Source: JANPJV01 sp031425695 (GTDB taxonomy: Bacteria; Pseudomonadota; Gammaproteobacteria; Xanthomonadales; SZUA-5). From it: a stretch of 39,340 nucleotides of DNA. Positions 17,339-26,230 of this stretch are shown here, piece after piece. The DNA lies in the NCBI GenBank assembly GCA_031425695.1, contig JANPJV010000153.1:1-39340 (forward strand), written 5' to 3'. The notes under the pieces are model-generated. The model worked only from the letters and a program-made list of their open reading frames with translations, was not told where the DNA came from and did no database searches. Made by a program: the position numbers and the translations under genes. The stretch's first letter is position 1. Each line of letters opens with the position of its first letter.

Positions 17339-18034
17339 TCAGACATGGAAGTAGCCGGTGAGCTGGTAGCCGATCAGCACGAATCCTGCGGTCATCAACA
17401 CGACGTTGGCGGTGAAGGCGTGGCGCTGGAATGAGGGTGCGCGGCGCCAGGCATCCATGACGATCAGGATCGCGGCCAGGGCGAGCAGTTGACCGAGCTC
17501 GACGCCGACATTGAATGCGAGGATGTTCGGCACGAGGCCTTCGCGCGACAGCGTCAGATCCTGCAGTTTGGTGGCGAGACCGAGGCCATGGAACAAGCCG
17601 AAGACCAGCACCAGCGCCTTGGGGTCGGGCGTGAAGCCCCACCAGCGGTCGAAGGCGCGCAGATTGTCGAGCGCCTTGTAGACCACTGAAAGTCCGATGA
17701 TCGCGTCGATCAGATAGGCATTGACGTGCAGGCCGCCGATGACGCCGACCAGCAGGGTAAAACTGTGCCCGAGCGCGAACAGCGTCACGTAGACCGCGAC
17801 CTCGCGCATGCGGTACAGGTAGAAGACCACGCCGAACAGGAACAGCAGATGGTCGTAGCCGGTGACCATGTGCTTGGCGCCGAGGTAGGCGAATACGATC
17901 AGTTGCCGGCCAGCATTCTGTTCGAGGAAGGCCTGGTCGCCGCCCGCCACGCCATGCGCAAGGACGCCTCCGGAGACAACCAGCAACAGCAGTGCCCAGC
18001 ACGCTGCGATCGATTGAGCAGATGATCTGTTCAC
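17339..18034 (-). CDS. HupE/UreJ-family membrane protein
   Basis: This is a 231-residue protein of the HupE/UreJ type, a family tied to nickel or cobalt permeation. It has a signal-like N-terminus (ALLLLVVSGGVLAHGVAGG), the signature KHMVTGYDHLLFLFGVVF with histidine and aspartate in the first membrane part, LFALGHSFTL, and LVFGLFHGLGLATKLQ in a later helix. Six or so membrane spans are visible. It starts with GTG 18034, whose codon overlaps the czcA stop as GTGA, so it is translationally coupled to the RND pump. A role in metal movement alongside CzcCBA is likely; direction and metal are unknown. Confidence 0.85.
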   Translation of the reverse strand: MNRSSAQSIAACWALLLLVVSGGVLAHGVAGGDQAFLEQNAGRQLIVFAYLGAKHMVTGYDHLLFLFGVVFYLYRMREVAVYVTLFALGHSFTLLVGVIGGLHVNAYLIDAIIGLSVVYKALDNLRAFDRWWGFTPDPKALVLVFGLFHGLGLATKLQDLTLSREGLVPNILAFNVGVELGQLLALAAILIVMDAWRRAPSFQRHAFTANVVLMTAGFVLIGYQLTGYFHV

Positions 18035-21000
18035 AGCGTGGCCTCCTGCGTCGCCGGACGATTGCGATGCAGCAGCCGGTACAAGGCCGGCAGCACCAGC
18101 AGCGTCAACAAGGTTGACGACAGGATGCCGCCAATCACGACGGTCGCCAGCGGTCGTTGAACCTCAGCGCCGGTTCCGACATTGAGCGCCATCGGGACGA
18201 AGCCGAGCGACGCAACCAGCGCGGTCATCAGCACCGGGCGCAGGCGCCCAATCGCCCCGTCCACGATCGCGAGATCGAGCGCAACGCCCTGATCGAGCAG
18301 CTTGCGGATGAAAGTGATCATCACCACGCCGTTCAGCACCGCGACGCCTGACAGCGCGATGAAACCCACGCCGGCCGAGATCGAGAACGGAATATCGCGC
18401 AACCACAGTGCTGCTACACCGCCGGTCAACGCGAGCGGTACGCCACTGAAAATCACCAGCGCATCGCGGGCGGATCCGAAGGCCATGAACAGCAGGCCGA
18501 GGATCGCGAGCAAGACCACCGGGACCACGATCTGCAGCCGTCGCGTGGCCGAGATCAGCTGCTCGAAGGTGCCGCCGTAATCCACCCAGTAACCTTCGGG
18601 AAGCTCGACGTCTTCGGCAATGCGTGTCCGCAGGTCCATCACGAAAGAACCGAGGTCGCGTTCGCGCACATTGGCCGTCACGACCACCCGGCGCTTGCCG
18701 TTTTCACGACTGATCTGATTTGGCCCTGGCGCAATCTCCAGGCTGACCAATTCGCCGAGCGGCACGTAACCCGCAGCCGCGGTCAGCGCCTCCCCCGGCT
18801 GATGTTCCGCGCGTGCGGCGGTCGGCAACGGGATGGGCAGCTCCTCGAGCCGATCGAGATTCGCGCGCAGGCTTTCCGGAAGGCGCACAGCAATATCGAA
18901 GCGGCGATCGCCTTCGAATAACTGCCCTGCTGTGCGTCCGCCCATCGCAATGCTGACCGCCTCCTGGACGTCCTCGACGGCCAGACCGTAGCGGGCGAGC
19001 GCGGCGCGATCGGGTGTCACCGTGAGCACCGGCAATCCGGTCACTTGCTCGGCCTTGACGTCGGCGGCGCCGCGCACCTGCTTCGCGATGGTTTCGACGG
19101 TCTCGCCAATGGCTGCCAGCTGATCGAGATCGTCGCCATACACCTTGATCGCCACATCGGCGCGCACGCCGGCGATCAGCTCGTTCATGCGCATCTGCAC
19201 CGGCTGGGTGAACTCATAGTTGTTGCCGGGAATAGTCCAGACCGCGGCTTCGAGCTCGCGGATCAGTTGCGCGCGCGACTTGCGTGGGTCCGGCCACTCG
19301 CTGCGGTCCTTGAGCATGATGAAGGTGTCCGCGACCGAAGGTGGCATCGGATCGGTGGCGATCTCGGGCGTGCCGATCTTGGCGAAGACTCGGTTGACCT
19401 CGGGGAACTCTTTGATGCGCGCCTCGAGCATGGTTTGCATGCCGACCGCCTGGTCGAGGCCGGTGCCCGGAATGCGCAGCGCGTGCAGGGCGATATCGCC
19501 CTCGTCCAGGCTCGGAATGAATTCGCTGCCGAGGCGCGACGCCAGCAGCGCGCTGCCGGCCACCAGCGCGACAGCGACCAGCACCACCAGCCAACGCGCG
19601 TGCAAGGCAGCGCGCAGCAGCGGCGCGTAGCTGCGCTTCGCCGTGGCGACCAGCAGATTGTCCTTCTCGGCGACCTTGCCGGTGACGAACAGCGCGACCG
19701 CGGCCGGCACGAAGGTCAAGGACAGCAGCATGGCTGCGACCAGCGCAATGACCACCGTGAAGGCCATCGGATGGAACATCTTGCCCTCGACGCCGCTCAG
19801 CGCAAAGATCGGCAGATAGACCGCCGTGATGATCATGACGCCGAACAGGCTCGGCTTGATCACTTCGGCGGTGGCCACGGCGGCCAGCTCGAAGCGCTCG
19901 TCGCGTGTCAGCAGGCGACCCAGCTGATGCTGGGCTGCGCCGAATCGGCTGAGGCAGTTTTCGACGATGATCACCGCGCCATCGACGATGAGGCCGAAGT
20001 CGAGTGCACCCAGGCTCATCAGGTTTCCGGAGACGCGGTTCTGCACCATGCCGGTCAGCGTCATCAACATGGTCAGCGGGATCACGGCTGCGGTGATCAG
20101 CGCAGCGCGGATGTTGCCGAGCAACAGGAACAGCACCGCAATCACCAGCAGCGCGCCTTCCCACAGGTTCTTCTGTACCGTCGCGATGGTGCGGTCGACC
20201 AGCTGCGTACGGTCGTAGACGGCGGTCGCGGTGACGCCTTCCGGCAAGCTCGCATTGACCGTTTCCAGGCGCTCGGCCGCGCGCCTGGCGACCGCGCGAC
20301 TGTTCTCGCCGACCAGCATGAACACCGTCCCTAGCACGATCTCGCGACCATTTTCGGTGGCGGCGCCGGTGCGCAGCTCGCTGCCCTCGACCACCTCTGC
20401 GACTTCGCCGAGGCGTACGGGAACGCTATCGCGCTGCGCCACGATGATTTCGGGAATCGCCTCCAGCGACTCGATCTGCCCCGGCACGCGGATCAGATAC
20501 TGTTCGCCCGAGCGCTCGATGTAGCCAGCCCCGGCATTGGCATTGTTGCGGGCGACCGCAGCGATCAGATCCTGCAGGCTCAAGCCGTAGGCGACCAGGC
20601 GGCCCGGATCGGGCGTGATGTGGATCTGGCGCACGTAGCCGCCCACGGTGTTGACCTCGGTCACGCCGTCGAGATTGCGCAACTGTGGCCGCACCACCCA
20701 GTCTTGCAGCGTACGCAAGCTGGTCGGCGACCACGGTTTCCCATCCGGTCCGACGGCATCGGGCGCGGCCTCGACGGTGTACATGAAGATCTCGCCGAGA
20801 CCGGTTGCGACGGGTCCGAGACTGGGCTCGACGCCGAGTGGCAGTTGACCCTTCGCGGTCTGCAGTCGCTCCGCCACCTGCTGGCGGGCGAAGTAGATGT
20901 CGGTGCCGTCGTCGAACACGGCCGTGACTTGCGACAGCCCATAGCGCGAGATCGACCGGGTGTAGTCGAGTTTGGCCAAGCCGGCGAGCGCGGTCTCAAT

Positions 21001-21204
21001 CGGAAAGGTCAGGCGCTGCTCGGCTTCCAGCGGGCTGTAGCCGGCTGCCTCGGTATTGATCTGCACCTGGACATTGGTGATGTCCGGCACCGCATCGATA
21101 GGCAGGCGGCTGTAGTCGAAGATGCCGAGCGCGGCGAGCCCCAGCGCCAGCAACAGGACCAGCCAGCGCTGGGCGATGGCGAGGCGAACGATGCGTTCGA
21201 GCAT
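18031..21204 (-). CDS. czcA: CzcA-family heavy-metal RND efflux pump
   Basis: This is a 1057-residue RND pump of the heavy-metal subgroup, driving export of divalent cations (Zn, Co, Cd) by proton exchange as part of a CzcCBA complex across both membranes. The N-terminus MLERIVRLAIAQRWLVLLLA and FDYSRLPIDAVPDITNVQVQ are typical; helix 4 carries LGALDFGLIVDGAVIIVEN (near residue 400), with the proton-relay Asp residues of HME-RND proteins. The large periplasmic loops contain EFIPSLDEGDIALHALRIPG. ATG 21204 begins 10 bp after the czcB stop; a GTG at 21234 would overlap czcB and add ten residues. The exact metal (zinc, cobalt, cadmium or nickel) is not decided by the sequence. Confidence 0.95.
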   Translation of the reverse strand: MLERIVRLAIAQRWLVLLLALGLAALGIFDYSRLPIDAVPDITNVQVQINTEAAGYSPLEAEQRLTFPIETALAGLAKLDYTRSISRYGLSQVTAVFDDGTDIYFARQQVAERLQTAKGQLPLGVEPSLGPVATGLGEIFMYTVEAAPDAVGPDGKPWSPTSLRTLQDWVVRPQLRNLDGVTEVNTVGGYVRQIHITPDPGRLVAYGLSLQDLIAAVARNNANAGAGYIERSGEQYLIRVPGQIESLEAIPEIIVAQRDSVPVRLGEVAEVVEGSELRTGAATENGREIVLGTVFMLVGENSRAVARRAAERLETVNASLPEGVTATAVYDRTQLVDRTIATVQKNLWEGALLVIAVLFLLLGNIRAALITAAVIPLTMLMTLTGMVQNRVSGNLMSLGALDFGLIVDGAVIIVENCLSRFGAAQHQLGRLLTRDERFELAAVATAEVIKPSLFGVMIITAVYLPIFALSGVEGKMFHPMAFTVVIALVAAMLLSLTFVPAAVALFVTGKVAEKDNLLVATAKRSYAPLLRAALHARWLVVLVAVALVAGSALLASRLGSEFIPSLDEGDIALHALRIPGTGLDQAVGMQTMLEARIKEFPEVNRVFAKIGTPEIATDPMPPSVADTFIMLKDRSEWPDPRKSRAQLIRELEAAVWTIPGNNYEFTQPVQMRMNELIAGVRADVAIKVYGDDLDQLAAIGETVETIAKQVRGAADVKAEQVTGLPVLTVTPDRAALARYGLAVEDVQEAVSIAMGGRTAGQLFEGDRRFDIAVRLPESLRANLDRLEELPIPLPTAARAEHQPGEALTAAAGYVPLGELVSLEIAPGPNQISRENGKRRVVVTANVRERDLGSFVMDLRTRIAEDVELPEGYWVDYGGTFEQLISATRRLQIVVPVVLLAILGLLFMAFGSARDALVIFSGVPLALTGGVAALWLRDIPFSISAGVGFIALSGVAVLNGVVMITFIRKLLDQGVALDLAIVDGAIGRLRPVLMTALVASLGFVPMALNVGTGAEVQRPLATVVIGGILSSTLLTLLVLPALYRLLHRNRPATQEATL

Positions 21205-21214
21205 GCTGGCGTGG

Positions 21215-22552
21215 TTAATGATCGTGGCTGGCACCGGACTTCTCGATATCGGCTTTGATCAGGAAGCTCTGCTCGGTGACGTAACGGGTGCCCGGTTTCA
21301 ATCCCTCCAGCACCTCGACGTGCTCAGCGTCCTCGTCGCCGAGCTCCAGCATGCGCACTTCATAGGTTTCGCCAAACTGGCCGAAGACGACCGTGAAATC
21401 GCGAAAGCGCTGCAGGCCGATGCGTTTGACGGCCAACGCAACCTCGCGCTCGGCCACGGTCACTTCGGCGGTGACCGACATGCCGGGACGCCAGCGGCCC
21501 TCGGGATTCGGCAGTTCAGCGCGAGCCACCAGTGTCTGGCTGGCGGCGCTTGCCAGCGGCAGGAGGCGCTGCAAGGTGGTGTCGGTCGCGAGCTCACCGG
21601 CGGATGCGGTGATCCGGATCGGCTGGCCCTGAGCCAGCCGCTCCGCGTTCTTCCCGAAGGCATTGAGCTCGACCCAGAGCGACGACAAGTCGGCCACCTC
21701 GAACAGCGGCTCCTCGCCGGCAACGTTGCCGGCATTGGTATGTCGTGCGAGCACCGTGCCGGCGAAGGGTGCGGTCACTGCAAAGCTGCGGAGGCTGTCG
21801 CGGTTTTCGACGATGGCCAGTGTCTGGCCCGCCTTGACGGTATCGCCGAGCTTGACCCGCACCTCCCGCACGGGGCCGGGAAAGCGCGAGCGCACCTCCG
21901 CGAAGCGATCCGAATCGAGCGTGACCCGGCCCATCAGCTGGATGCGGTCGTGGATCGTGGCCGGTCCGGCAATTGCGGTCTCGATGCCCGCAGCGTCCGC
22001 GATCGCGGCCGGCATGGATGTGCGCCCCTCGTACGAGGCATAGCTCCAGGCGTATGACTTGCCGGCATGCTTCGCGTCGACCTTGACGTCGAAGGAATGC
22101 GGCTCGACCACGGTGCCGCTGCCCACCAGGTGTTCGCCTTCGGGAGCGAAGGTGAAACGATCGACCGCGGCATCGACACGCGTCAGTTCAATGCTGACCT
22201 CGACGTCTTTCGCCGGCAGCGGCTGATCTCTCGAATAGGCGTAGAGGCGGAACTGCGGCGGCACGCCCGTCTCGAAAATCGTGACTTCGAGCGCGAAGTC
22301 GTCAGTGCGCAACATCCGTCCGCGATGCGGGCCGCGCTCGAAATCGGCTGCGGCGGGGGCGTCATGGTGCTCACCTTCGTGGGAATCGGTGTCGGGCGCA
22401 CGGTCGCCACAGGCGGACAAAAGGAGTGCGAGGACGACGAGCAGGAGGGCAACAGCATCGCGGCCATGGCCGCTCCCACATCGGGAAAAGGCAAGAGCAT
22501 CGCGGCCATGGCCGCTTCCGCATCGGGCAAAGGCAGGGTTACGGGATTTCAT
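21215..22552 (-). CDS. czcB: CzcB-type RND membrane-fusion lipoprotein with repeat-derived N-terminus
   Basis: This is a 445-residue periplasmic adaptor that links CzcA to CzcC. It has an unusual start: ATG 22552 overlaps the czcC stop as ATGA, then residues 6-33 are two copies of a 14-residue repeat ending RCGSGHGRDA, before the hydrophobic segment and lipobox LLLSAC (Cys48). A His/Glu-rich stretch (DSHEGEHHD) follows. Further on are an N-terminal domain (FALEVTIFETGVPPQFRLYA), the biotinyl-lipoyl part around VKAGQTLAIVENRD and AVTAPFAGTVLARHTNAGN, and a C-terminal barrel with VAEREVALAVKRIGLQ. No other ATG/GTG/TTG lies between the repeats and the lipobox, so the repeats must be translated if the lipoprotein is made. 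Confidence 0.93.
   Translation of the reverse strand: MKSRNPAFARCGSGHGRDALAFSRCGSGHGRDAVALLLVVLALLLSACGDRAPDTDSHEGEHHDAPAAADFERGPHRGRMLRTDDFALEVTIFETGVPPQFRLYAYSRDQPLPAKDVEVSIELTRVDAAVDRFTFAPEGEHLVGSGTVVEPHSFDVKVDAKHAGKSYAWSYASYEGRTSMPAAIADAAGIETAIAGPATIHDRIQLMGRVTLDSDRFAEVRSRFPGPVREVRVKLGDTVKAGQTLAIVENRDSLRSFAVTAPFAGTVLARHTNAGNVAGEEPLFEVADLSSLWVELNAFGKNAERLAQGQPIRITASAGELATDTTLQRLLPLASAASQTLVARAELPNPEGRWRPGMSVTAEVTVAEREVALAVKRIGLQRFRDFTVVFGQFGETYEVRMLELGDEDAEHVEVLEGLKPGTRYVTEQSFLIKADIEKSGASHDH
22454..22537. repeat. Tandem pair of 42-bp REP-like units inside czcB
   Basis: Two 42-bp units (22454-22495 and 22496-22537) differ at only four positions. Each carries the hairpin agcggccatggccgct read with flanking gat/atc, which resembles the REP family of Lysobacterales and pseudomonads (usually in intergenic DNA). 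Here they lie in the signal-peptide coding part of czcB. Because 42 is a multiple of three, each adds exactly 14 codons without breaking the frame. Confidence 0.8.
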
Positions 22553-23796
22553 CGGGCTTCTCCGGAAACGGCCGTCGAACGCTCGATGTCGGCGAGCAGC
22601 TGGTGATAACGGGCAGCGGCAGCAAGTTGTTCCTGCCGCAGTTGCAGCACCGTGGCCTGGGCCCCAGTCAGCTGCAGGATCGAATAGCGGGCGTCGTCAT
22701 AGCCGGCCTTCGTCAAGGCGAGGGCTTTCTCGGCGGCAGGGATCATGCGGCCACCCACCGCCTCAAACTCGGTGCGCGCATGGCGCAGCTCCTGGAAGCG
22801 TGCGAACAGCTTCTGCTGCGTGTCGAGAAAGGCGGCGTCGGCCTTGGCATCGAGTGCTGCGCGCTCGGCATCGACTCGCGCCACCGCGAGCGACGAGCGC
22901 TCGGCCGTCCCGAACGGCATGCCGAAGGAGAACACGAGTCCCTGGTCGTCCAGTGCTTCCAGTCGACGGACACCCAGGCTCAGGGAAATATCCGGCCGGG
23001 CCGCAGCCGCCGCCACCGCTCGCTCGGCGTTGATACGCGCGGCGTCAAGCGCGAAGGCCGCCGCCTCTGGAGTCTGCGGCAGGCGCGCAGTCAATGTTGC
23101 CAGCTCAGGGATGGGTGGCAACTTCATGAGATCGCCGCTGACGTCGACGTCCGGTGCGTCATTGGCGCCCCACAACGCGGCCAGCGCAAATCGAGCACTG
23201 GCCAGCTCGTGCTCGGCATGTTCCTGCGCGATCTCTGCCCGCACCACGGCGATCTGGGCGAGCGCCTGGTCTGCTTCCGGGGCGACATCGCGCTGTACGC
23301 GATGGCGCACCGCGACCTCGGTTTCGCGGGCGAGCGCTTCCTGCCGCTTGGCCAGCGCCAGCTCATCCTGGCCCTTGCGCACCTCGATGTAGCGGCGTGT
23401 GGTTTCCGCGGCAAGATCGAGCTGCCGCTGGCGCACGACATTGAGTTGCCGATCAACGTCAGCGCGACCGCGTGCTCGCCGGGCTTCGCGCTTGCCGCCA
23501 AGCTCGATGACCTGGCTCAGCCGCAACGTCGATTCGGCGCCGTGCACGCCGCTCAATGCGCCCGTGCCGAGCACATTCTCCAGATCCGCACCGAGCACAG
23601 GCGCCGGCTTGAGGCCATCCAGCAGCGCTTGGCTTTCGAGCGCACCGACGGTGAGTGATTCAGCGCGCAGCGCCGGGTTGCGCTCGAGCGTGCGCCGAAC
23701 GGCAGCCTCGAGTGTCAGGACTTCGGCGAAAGCCGGGCACGCGACCACAGCCATCCACCCGGCAAGTGCCAGGGACCTACGATTTCGATTAAGCAC
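22549..23796 (-). CDS. czcC: CzcC-type TolC-family outer membrane efflux protein
   Basis: This is the outer-membrane component of the Czc pump, about 415 residues from GTG 23796. I chose that start because GGAGAGG lies just upstream (spacing about four bases) and a proper signal peptide follows (LNRNRRSLALAGWMAVVACP AFA). A frame from GTG 23829 would add eleven residues. The body has two TolC-type repeats rich in coiled coil (LEAAVRRTLERNPALRAESL; later GKREARRARGRADVDRQLNV, and AEKALALTKAGYDDARYSIL). It is the second gene of the minus-strand operon, preceded by a small His-rich protein gene and followed by czcB with a 4-bp overlap. Confidence 0.92.
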   Translation of the reverse strand: MLNRNRRSLALAGWMAVVACPAFAEVLTLEAAVRRTLERNPALRAESLTVGALESQALLDGLKPAPVLGADLENVLGTGALSGVHGAESTLRLSQVIELGGKREARRARGRADVDRQLNVVRQRQLDLAAETTRRYIEVRKGQDELALAKRQEALARETEVAVRHRVQRDVAPEADQALAQIAVVRAEIAQEHAEHELASARFALAALWGANDAPDVDVSGDLMKLPPIPELATLTARLPQTPEAAAFALDAARINAERAVAAAAARPDISLSLGVRRLEALDDQGLVFSFGMPFGTAERSSLAVARVDAERAALDAKADAAFLDTQQKLFARFQELRHARTEFEAVGGRMIPAAEKALALTKAGYDDARYSILQLTGAQATVLQLRQEQLAAAARYHQLLADIERSTAVSGEAR

Positions 23797-23867
23797 AGCC
23801 CTCTCCAATCCTTTTAAACACACGCGCACTGACGACCGCCACCGGGGCGGTCAATAAAGCGGGTGGC

Positions 23868-24260
23868 TCAGACGATCGGAGGGCGGTCGGGCGGTGGACC
23901 GGCCGCGTACGCGACCTGGTCGGTCTGGAGCGGCAGCACCCAGGTAGCCGGCGGTACCGCGGTCAAGGCGATGACGTCGACGCGGCACAGCGCCGCGGGC
24001 GGGCAGGCCGTATCATGGAAGTGCAGAACAATCGGGCTCGGTGCAGGGGCTGCGTCGCTCGGCGTCAGATCGTCCTGGTGATCCGCGTGCAGGGGCGCAT
24101 GCCCGTGGTGATGGTCATCGATCGCATGCGAGTGCACTTCCCAACGCGGCAAGCCCGAAGCAATCACGGCCAGCAACAACAACACGGCCAGGCCACGCAT
24201 CCAGCGGGCACGGAGCAGAAGCTTGCGGCAGTCGGCGAGCGAGAACATCACACCAAGCAT
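23868..24260 (-). CDS. Small exported His-rich protein leading the czc operon
   Basis: This 130-residue protein has a basic N-terminus and hydrophobic helix (RARWMRGLAVLLLLAVIASG) acting as signal or anchor, then a His-rich stretch (VHSHAIDDHHHGHAPLHADH, VLHFHDTACPP), and a Pro-rich C-terminus. It precedes czcC by about 70 bp and probably opens the czc operon. Small His-rich proteins in this position are seen in several czc operons (CzcI-like in place, not clearly in sequence), where they may act as metal sensors or buffers; this is inference. Start: ATG 24260, with an in-frame ATG at 24248 as alternative. Confidence 0.7.
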   Translation of the reverse strand: MLGVMFSLADCRKLLLRARWMRGLAVLLLLAVIASGLPRWEVHSHAIDDHHHGHAPLHADHQDDLTPSDAAPAPSPIVLHFHDTACPPAALCRVDVIALTAVPPATWVLPLQTDQVAYAAGPPPDRPPIV

Positions 24261-24314
24261 GCCGGAGCCAAGACGGGCAGGGCAACGGGCGCGGGCAGGC
24301 TGAAGAGCGGCAGG

Positions 24315-24896
24315 TCAACCACCTGCTGCAACTTCTGGCAGTGCCGCCGGCTCGTTCTCAAAGCGCGGAAACCGTCCGGCAATATCGCTGCCGGTAAAAT
24401 TCGCCACCCAGCCGTCCTTGTTCGTAAACACGCGGATCGCGACGAAGTTGGGTGTCTCGCTCATGTCGAACCAGTGCGGCGTGTTTGCAGGCACCCCGAT
24501 CAGATCGCCGCAACTGCAGAGAACCTCGAACACTTCCTCGCCGATGTGCAGCGTGAACAGACCCTGCCCGGCGACGAAAAATCGAACCTCGTCCTCCGAG
24601 TGCGTGTGCTCTTCGAGGAATTTGGCCCGCAAGGCAGCGCGGTCAGGGTGCGTGCCATCGAGACTGACCACGTCCACTGACTGATAGCCACCGGCCTTCA
24701 TCAATGTGTCGATGTCATTCTGGTAGGCGGCAATCACTTTGTCGGAGGGATCGCCCGCCCGCACGTCCGGACGCGTTTCCCAGCGCTCGAAACGCACGCC
24801 CGCGTCGCGCAAACGCTCCGCGATCGAGGCGCTCTCGTCCGTTTCGAAATGCGGAATTGCTGCGTCATGGTGGGGAAATACGCGAAGCCTGCTCAC
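24315..24896 (-). CDS. mtnD: Acireductone dioxygenase (methionine salvage)
   Basis: This is a 193-residue cupin enzyme that splits the acireductone intermediate of methionine salvage, giving the 2-keto acid precursor of methionine (iron form). It starts at GTG 24896 with AGAGG about eight bases upstream. Metal ligands match the Klebsiella enzyme numbering plus one: His97 and His99 and Glu103 in EEHTHSEDEVRFF, and His141 in NTPHWFD. It ends FENEPAALPEVAAGG. The usual partners mtnB and mtnC are not adjacent here. The C-terminal side is followed by the czc operon on the same strand. Nothing odd in length or residues. Confidence 0.93.
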   Translation of the reverse strand: MSRLRVFPHHDAAIPHFETDESASIAERLRDAGVRFERWETRPDVRAGDPSDKVIAAYQNDIDTLMKAGGYQSVDVVSLDGTHPDRAALRAKFLEEHTHSEDEVRFFVAGQGLFTLHIGEEVFEVLCSCGDLIGVPANTPHWFDMSETPNFVAIRVFTNKDGWVANFTGSDIAGRFPRFENEPAALPEVAAGG

Positions 24897-24999
24897 CGCC
24901 CACCTCTCGTCTTCTCGCTCCGTACAGCGCTGCGAGTATTGAGCCAATGGCGTGGTACTGGTGTGGACGGAAGATGTATCGGTCCCATGCTGGGCGGGC

Positions 25000-25178
25000 T
25001 CAGATGTCTGACCCGGGCGGCCGCATCTGCCACCCATCCGGGATGCGCACCGCCAGGCCGCAATCCTCGAGCGCCGGGACGTCTCGGCCACCACCGCGTC
25101 CGTGTCCGGAGCGTCACCCGCCTGCCGGCACAACTGGCCGGCGGGCGTGAGTTGGATCTCAGGCACGGACAGACTCAC
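25000..25178 (-). other. Possible small broken gene coupled to the diguanylate cyclase
   Basis: A GTG at 25178 overlaps the stop of the upstream diguanylate cyclase as GTGA, a common sign of a coupled gene. Its frame reads VSLSVPEIQLTPAGQLCRQA and AVVAETSRR, then becomes arginine-rich and poor. A second frame picks up plausible protein sequence there (EDCGLAVRIPDGWQMRPP, then GSDI and stop at 25000). A one-base shift near 25070-25085 would join them to a product of about 60 residues. I recognise no family. The 278-bp gap between mtnD and the cyclase holds nothing else convincing. Confidence 0.2.
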
Positions 25179-26101
25179 TGCGGGCTCGAGTGCGCGCTGT
25201 AGGACTGATAGGCGATGCGATTTCTGCCACCAGTCTTCGCCGAGTACATCAGGGCATCGGCCAGTTGCACCATTTCATCCGCACTGGCTGGCAATTCCTC
25301 ACATACGAGCACGCCGATGCTGAAGGTCACTGGCCAGCCGTGAGTCACCATCGCGGCCAGCAGTTGGTCGCGCATACGCTCGACGGCCGCGCGCGCGCGG
25401 GCCTCTCTGGCCTCGACCATGATCAACCCGAACTCGTCCCCGCCGAGCCGTGCCAGGACATCAATTTCGCGCAAACTCTGGCGCAGTGTCGTGGCTACGA
25501 CGCGCAATAGCTGGTCCCCGACCGCATGTCCCGAGTGATCGTTGATCTGCTTGAAATGGTCCAGATCAATGTAAGCCAGTACCAGTGGATGACCCAGACG
25601 CAACGCCCGGATGTGCTCGGCGTACGCCGATTCAAGGAACGCGCGGCGATTGTTGATGCCGGTCAAGGGATCAGTCCGCGACAAGGCTTGCTCGCGTTGC
25701 AAGGCGTCGCGCAGTGAAGCCAGCAAAAGGCTGATGATCAGAAAGAAACCCAATCGGGTTATCGCATTCCAGTAAAGAATCGCCGGCACCGACAGTACCA
25801 GTCCGGAAAGGCGGTTGGATTCATGCCAGGCGATCGCGCTGGCCACCGAAACCAGAATTGCCGCAGACCTTCCCGCGTACCAGGCGACCATCGAGATCGG
25901 AATGGAGTAGAAAACTGCAAACGAGATCTCATGGCCAATGAAGTAGTGGATGCTTGCGCACAGCAACACCCCGATGAGCCCGATGCCGATCACTTCGCGC
26001 TTCGAGCGACGCGTAAGAAACGCATCCGAGCTCGCGAGCAGGGGCGACTTGAGGCTGGGCATGGGTGGATGCATCGCATGGTCAGCTGGTGCATTCGACA
26101 T
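25175..26101 (-). CDS. Membrane diguanylate cyclase (GGDEF)
   Basis: This 308-residue protein has a hydrophobic N-terminal half with about four spans (IGIGLIGVLLCASIHYFIGH, FAVFYSIPISMVAWYAG, LGFFLIISLLLASL) and a C-terminal GGDEF domain starting SRTDPLTGINNRRAFLE. The active site LGGDEFGLI (near residue 220) is intact, with the inhibitory site REID exactly five residues before it, so it should make cyclic di-GMP and be feedback-inhibited. ATG 26101 has AGG about eight bases upstream; an upstream frame to 26140 is less likely. No EAL domain is present. The stop codon overlaps a possible GTG start downstream. Confidence 0.93.
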   Translation of the reverse strand: MSNAPADHAMHPPMPSLKSPLLASSDAFLTRRSKREVIGIGLIGVLLCASIHYFIGHEISFAVFYSIPISMVAWYAGRSAAILVSVASAIAWHESNRLSGLVLSVPAILYWNAITRLGFFLIISLLLASLRDALQREQALSRTDPLTGINNRRAFLESAYAEHIRALRLGHPLVLAYIDLDHFKQINDHSGHAVGDQLLRVVATTLRQSLREIDVLARLGGDEFGLIMVEAREARARAAVERMRDQLLAAMVTHGWPVTFSIGVLVCEELPASADEMVQLADALMYSAKTGGRNRIAYQSYSAHSSPQ

Positions 26102-26230
26102 CGATTGCCTGCCGGTAGGTGCGCGTGCGGTTACCCGCAAGATAACCTCAGTCCACCCTGCCGTAGATGGTTTTCGGCGCCCGGCAGCTGGCGCCAGAAC
26201 GCCCAGCCACCCTCCATTCTGGCCGACCCT

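Noticed and set aside
19045..20334. 429-codon plus-strand open frame opposite czcA
   Set aside because: Composition is that of a shadow frame (Gln/Arg/His-rich, no motif), while the minus strand is clearly czcA.
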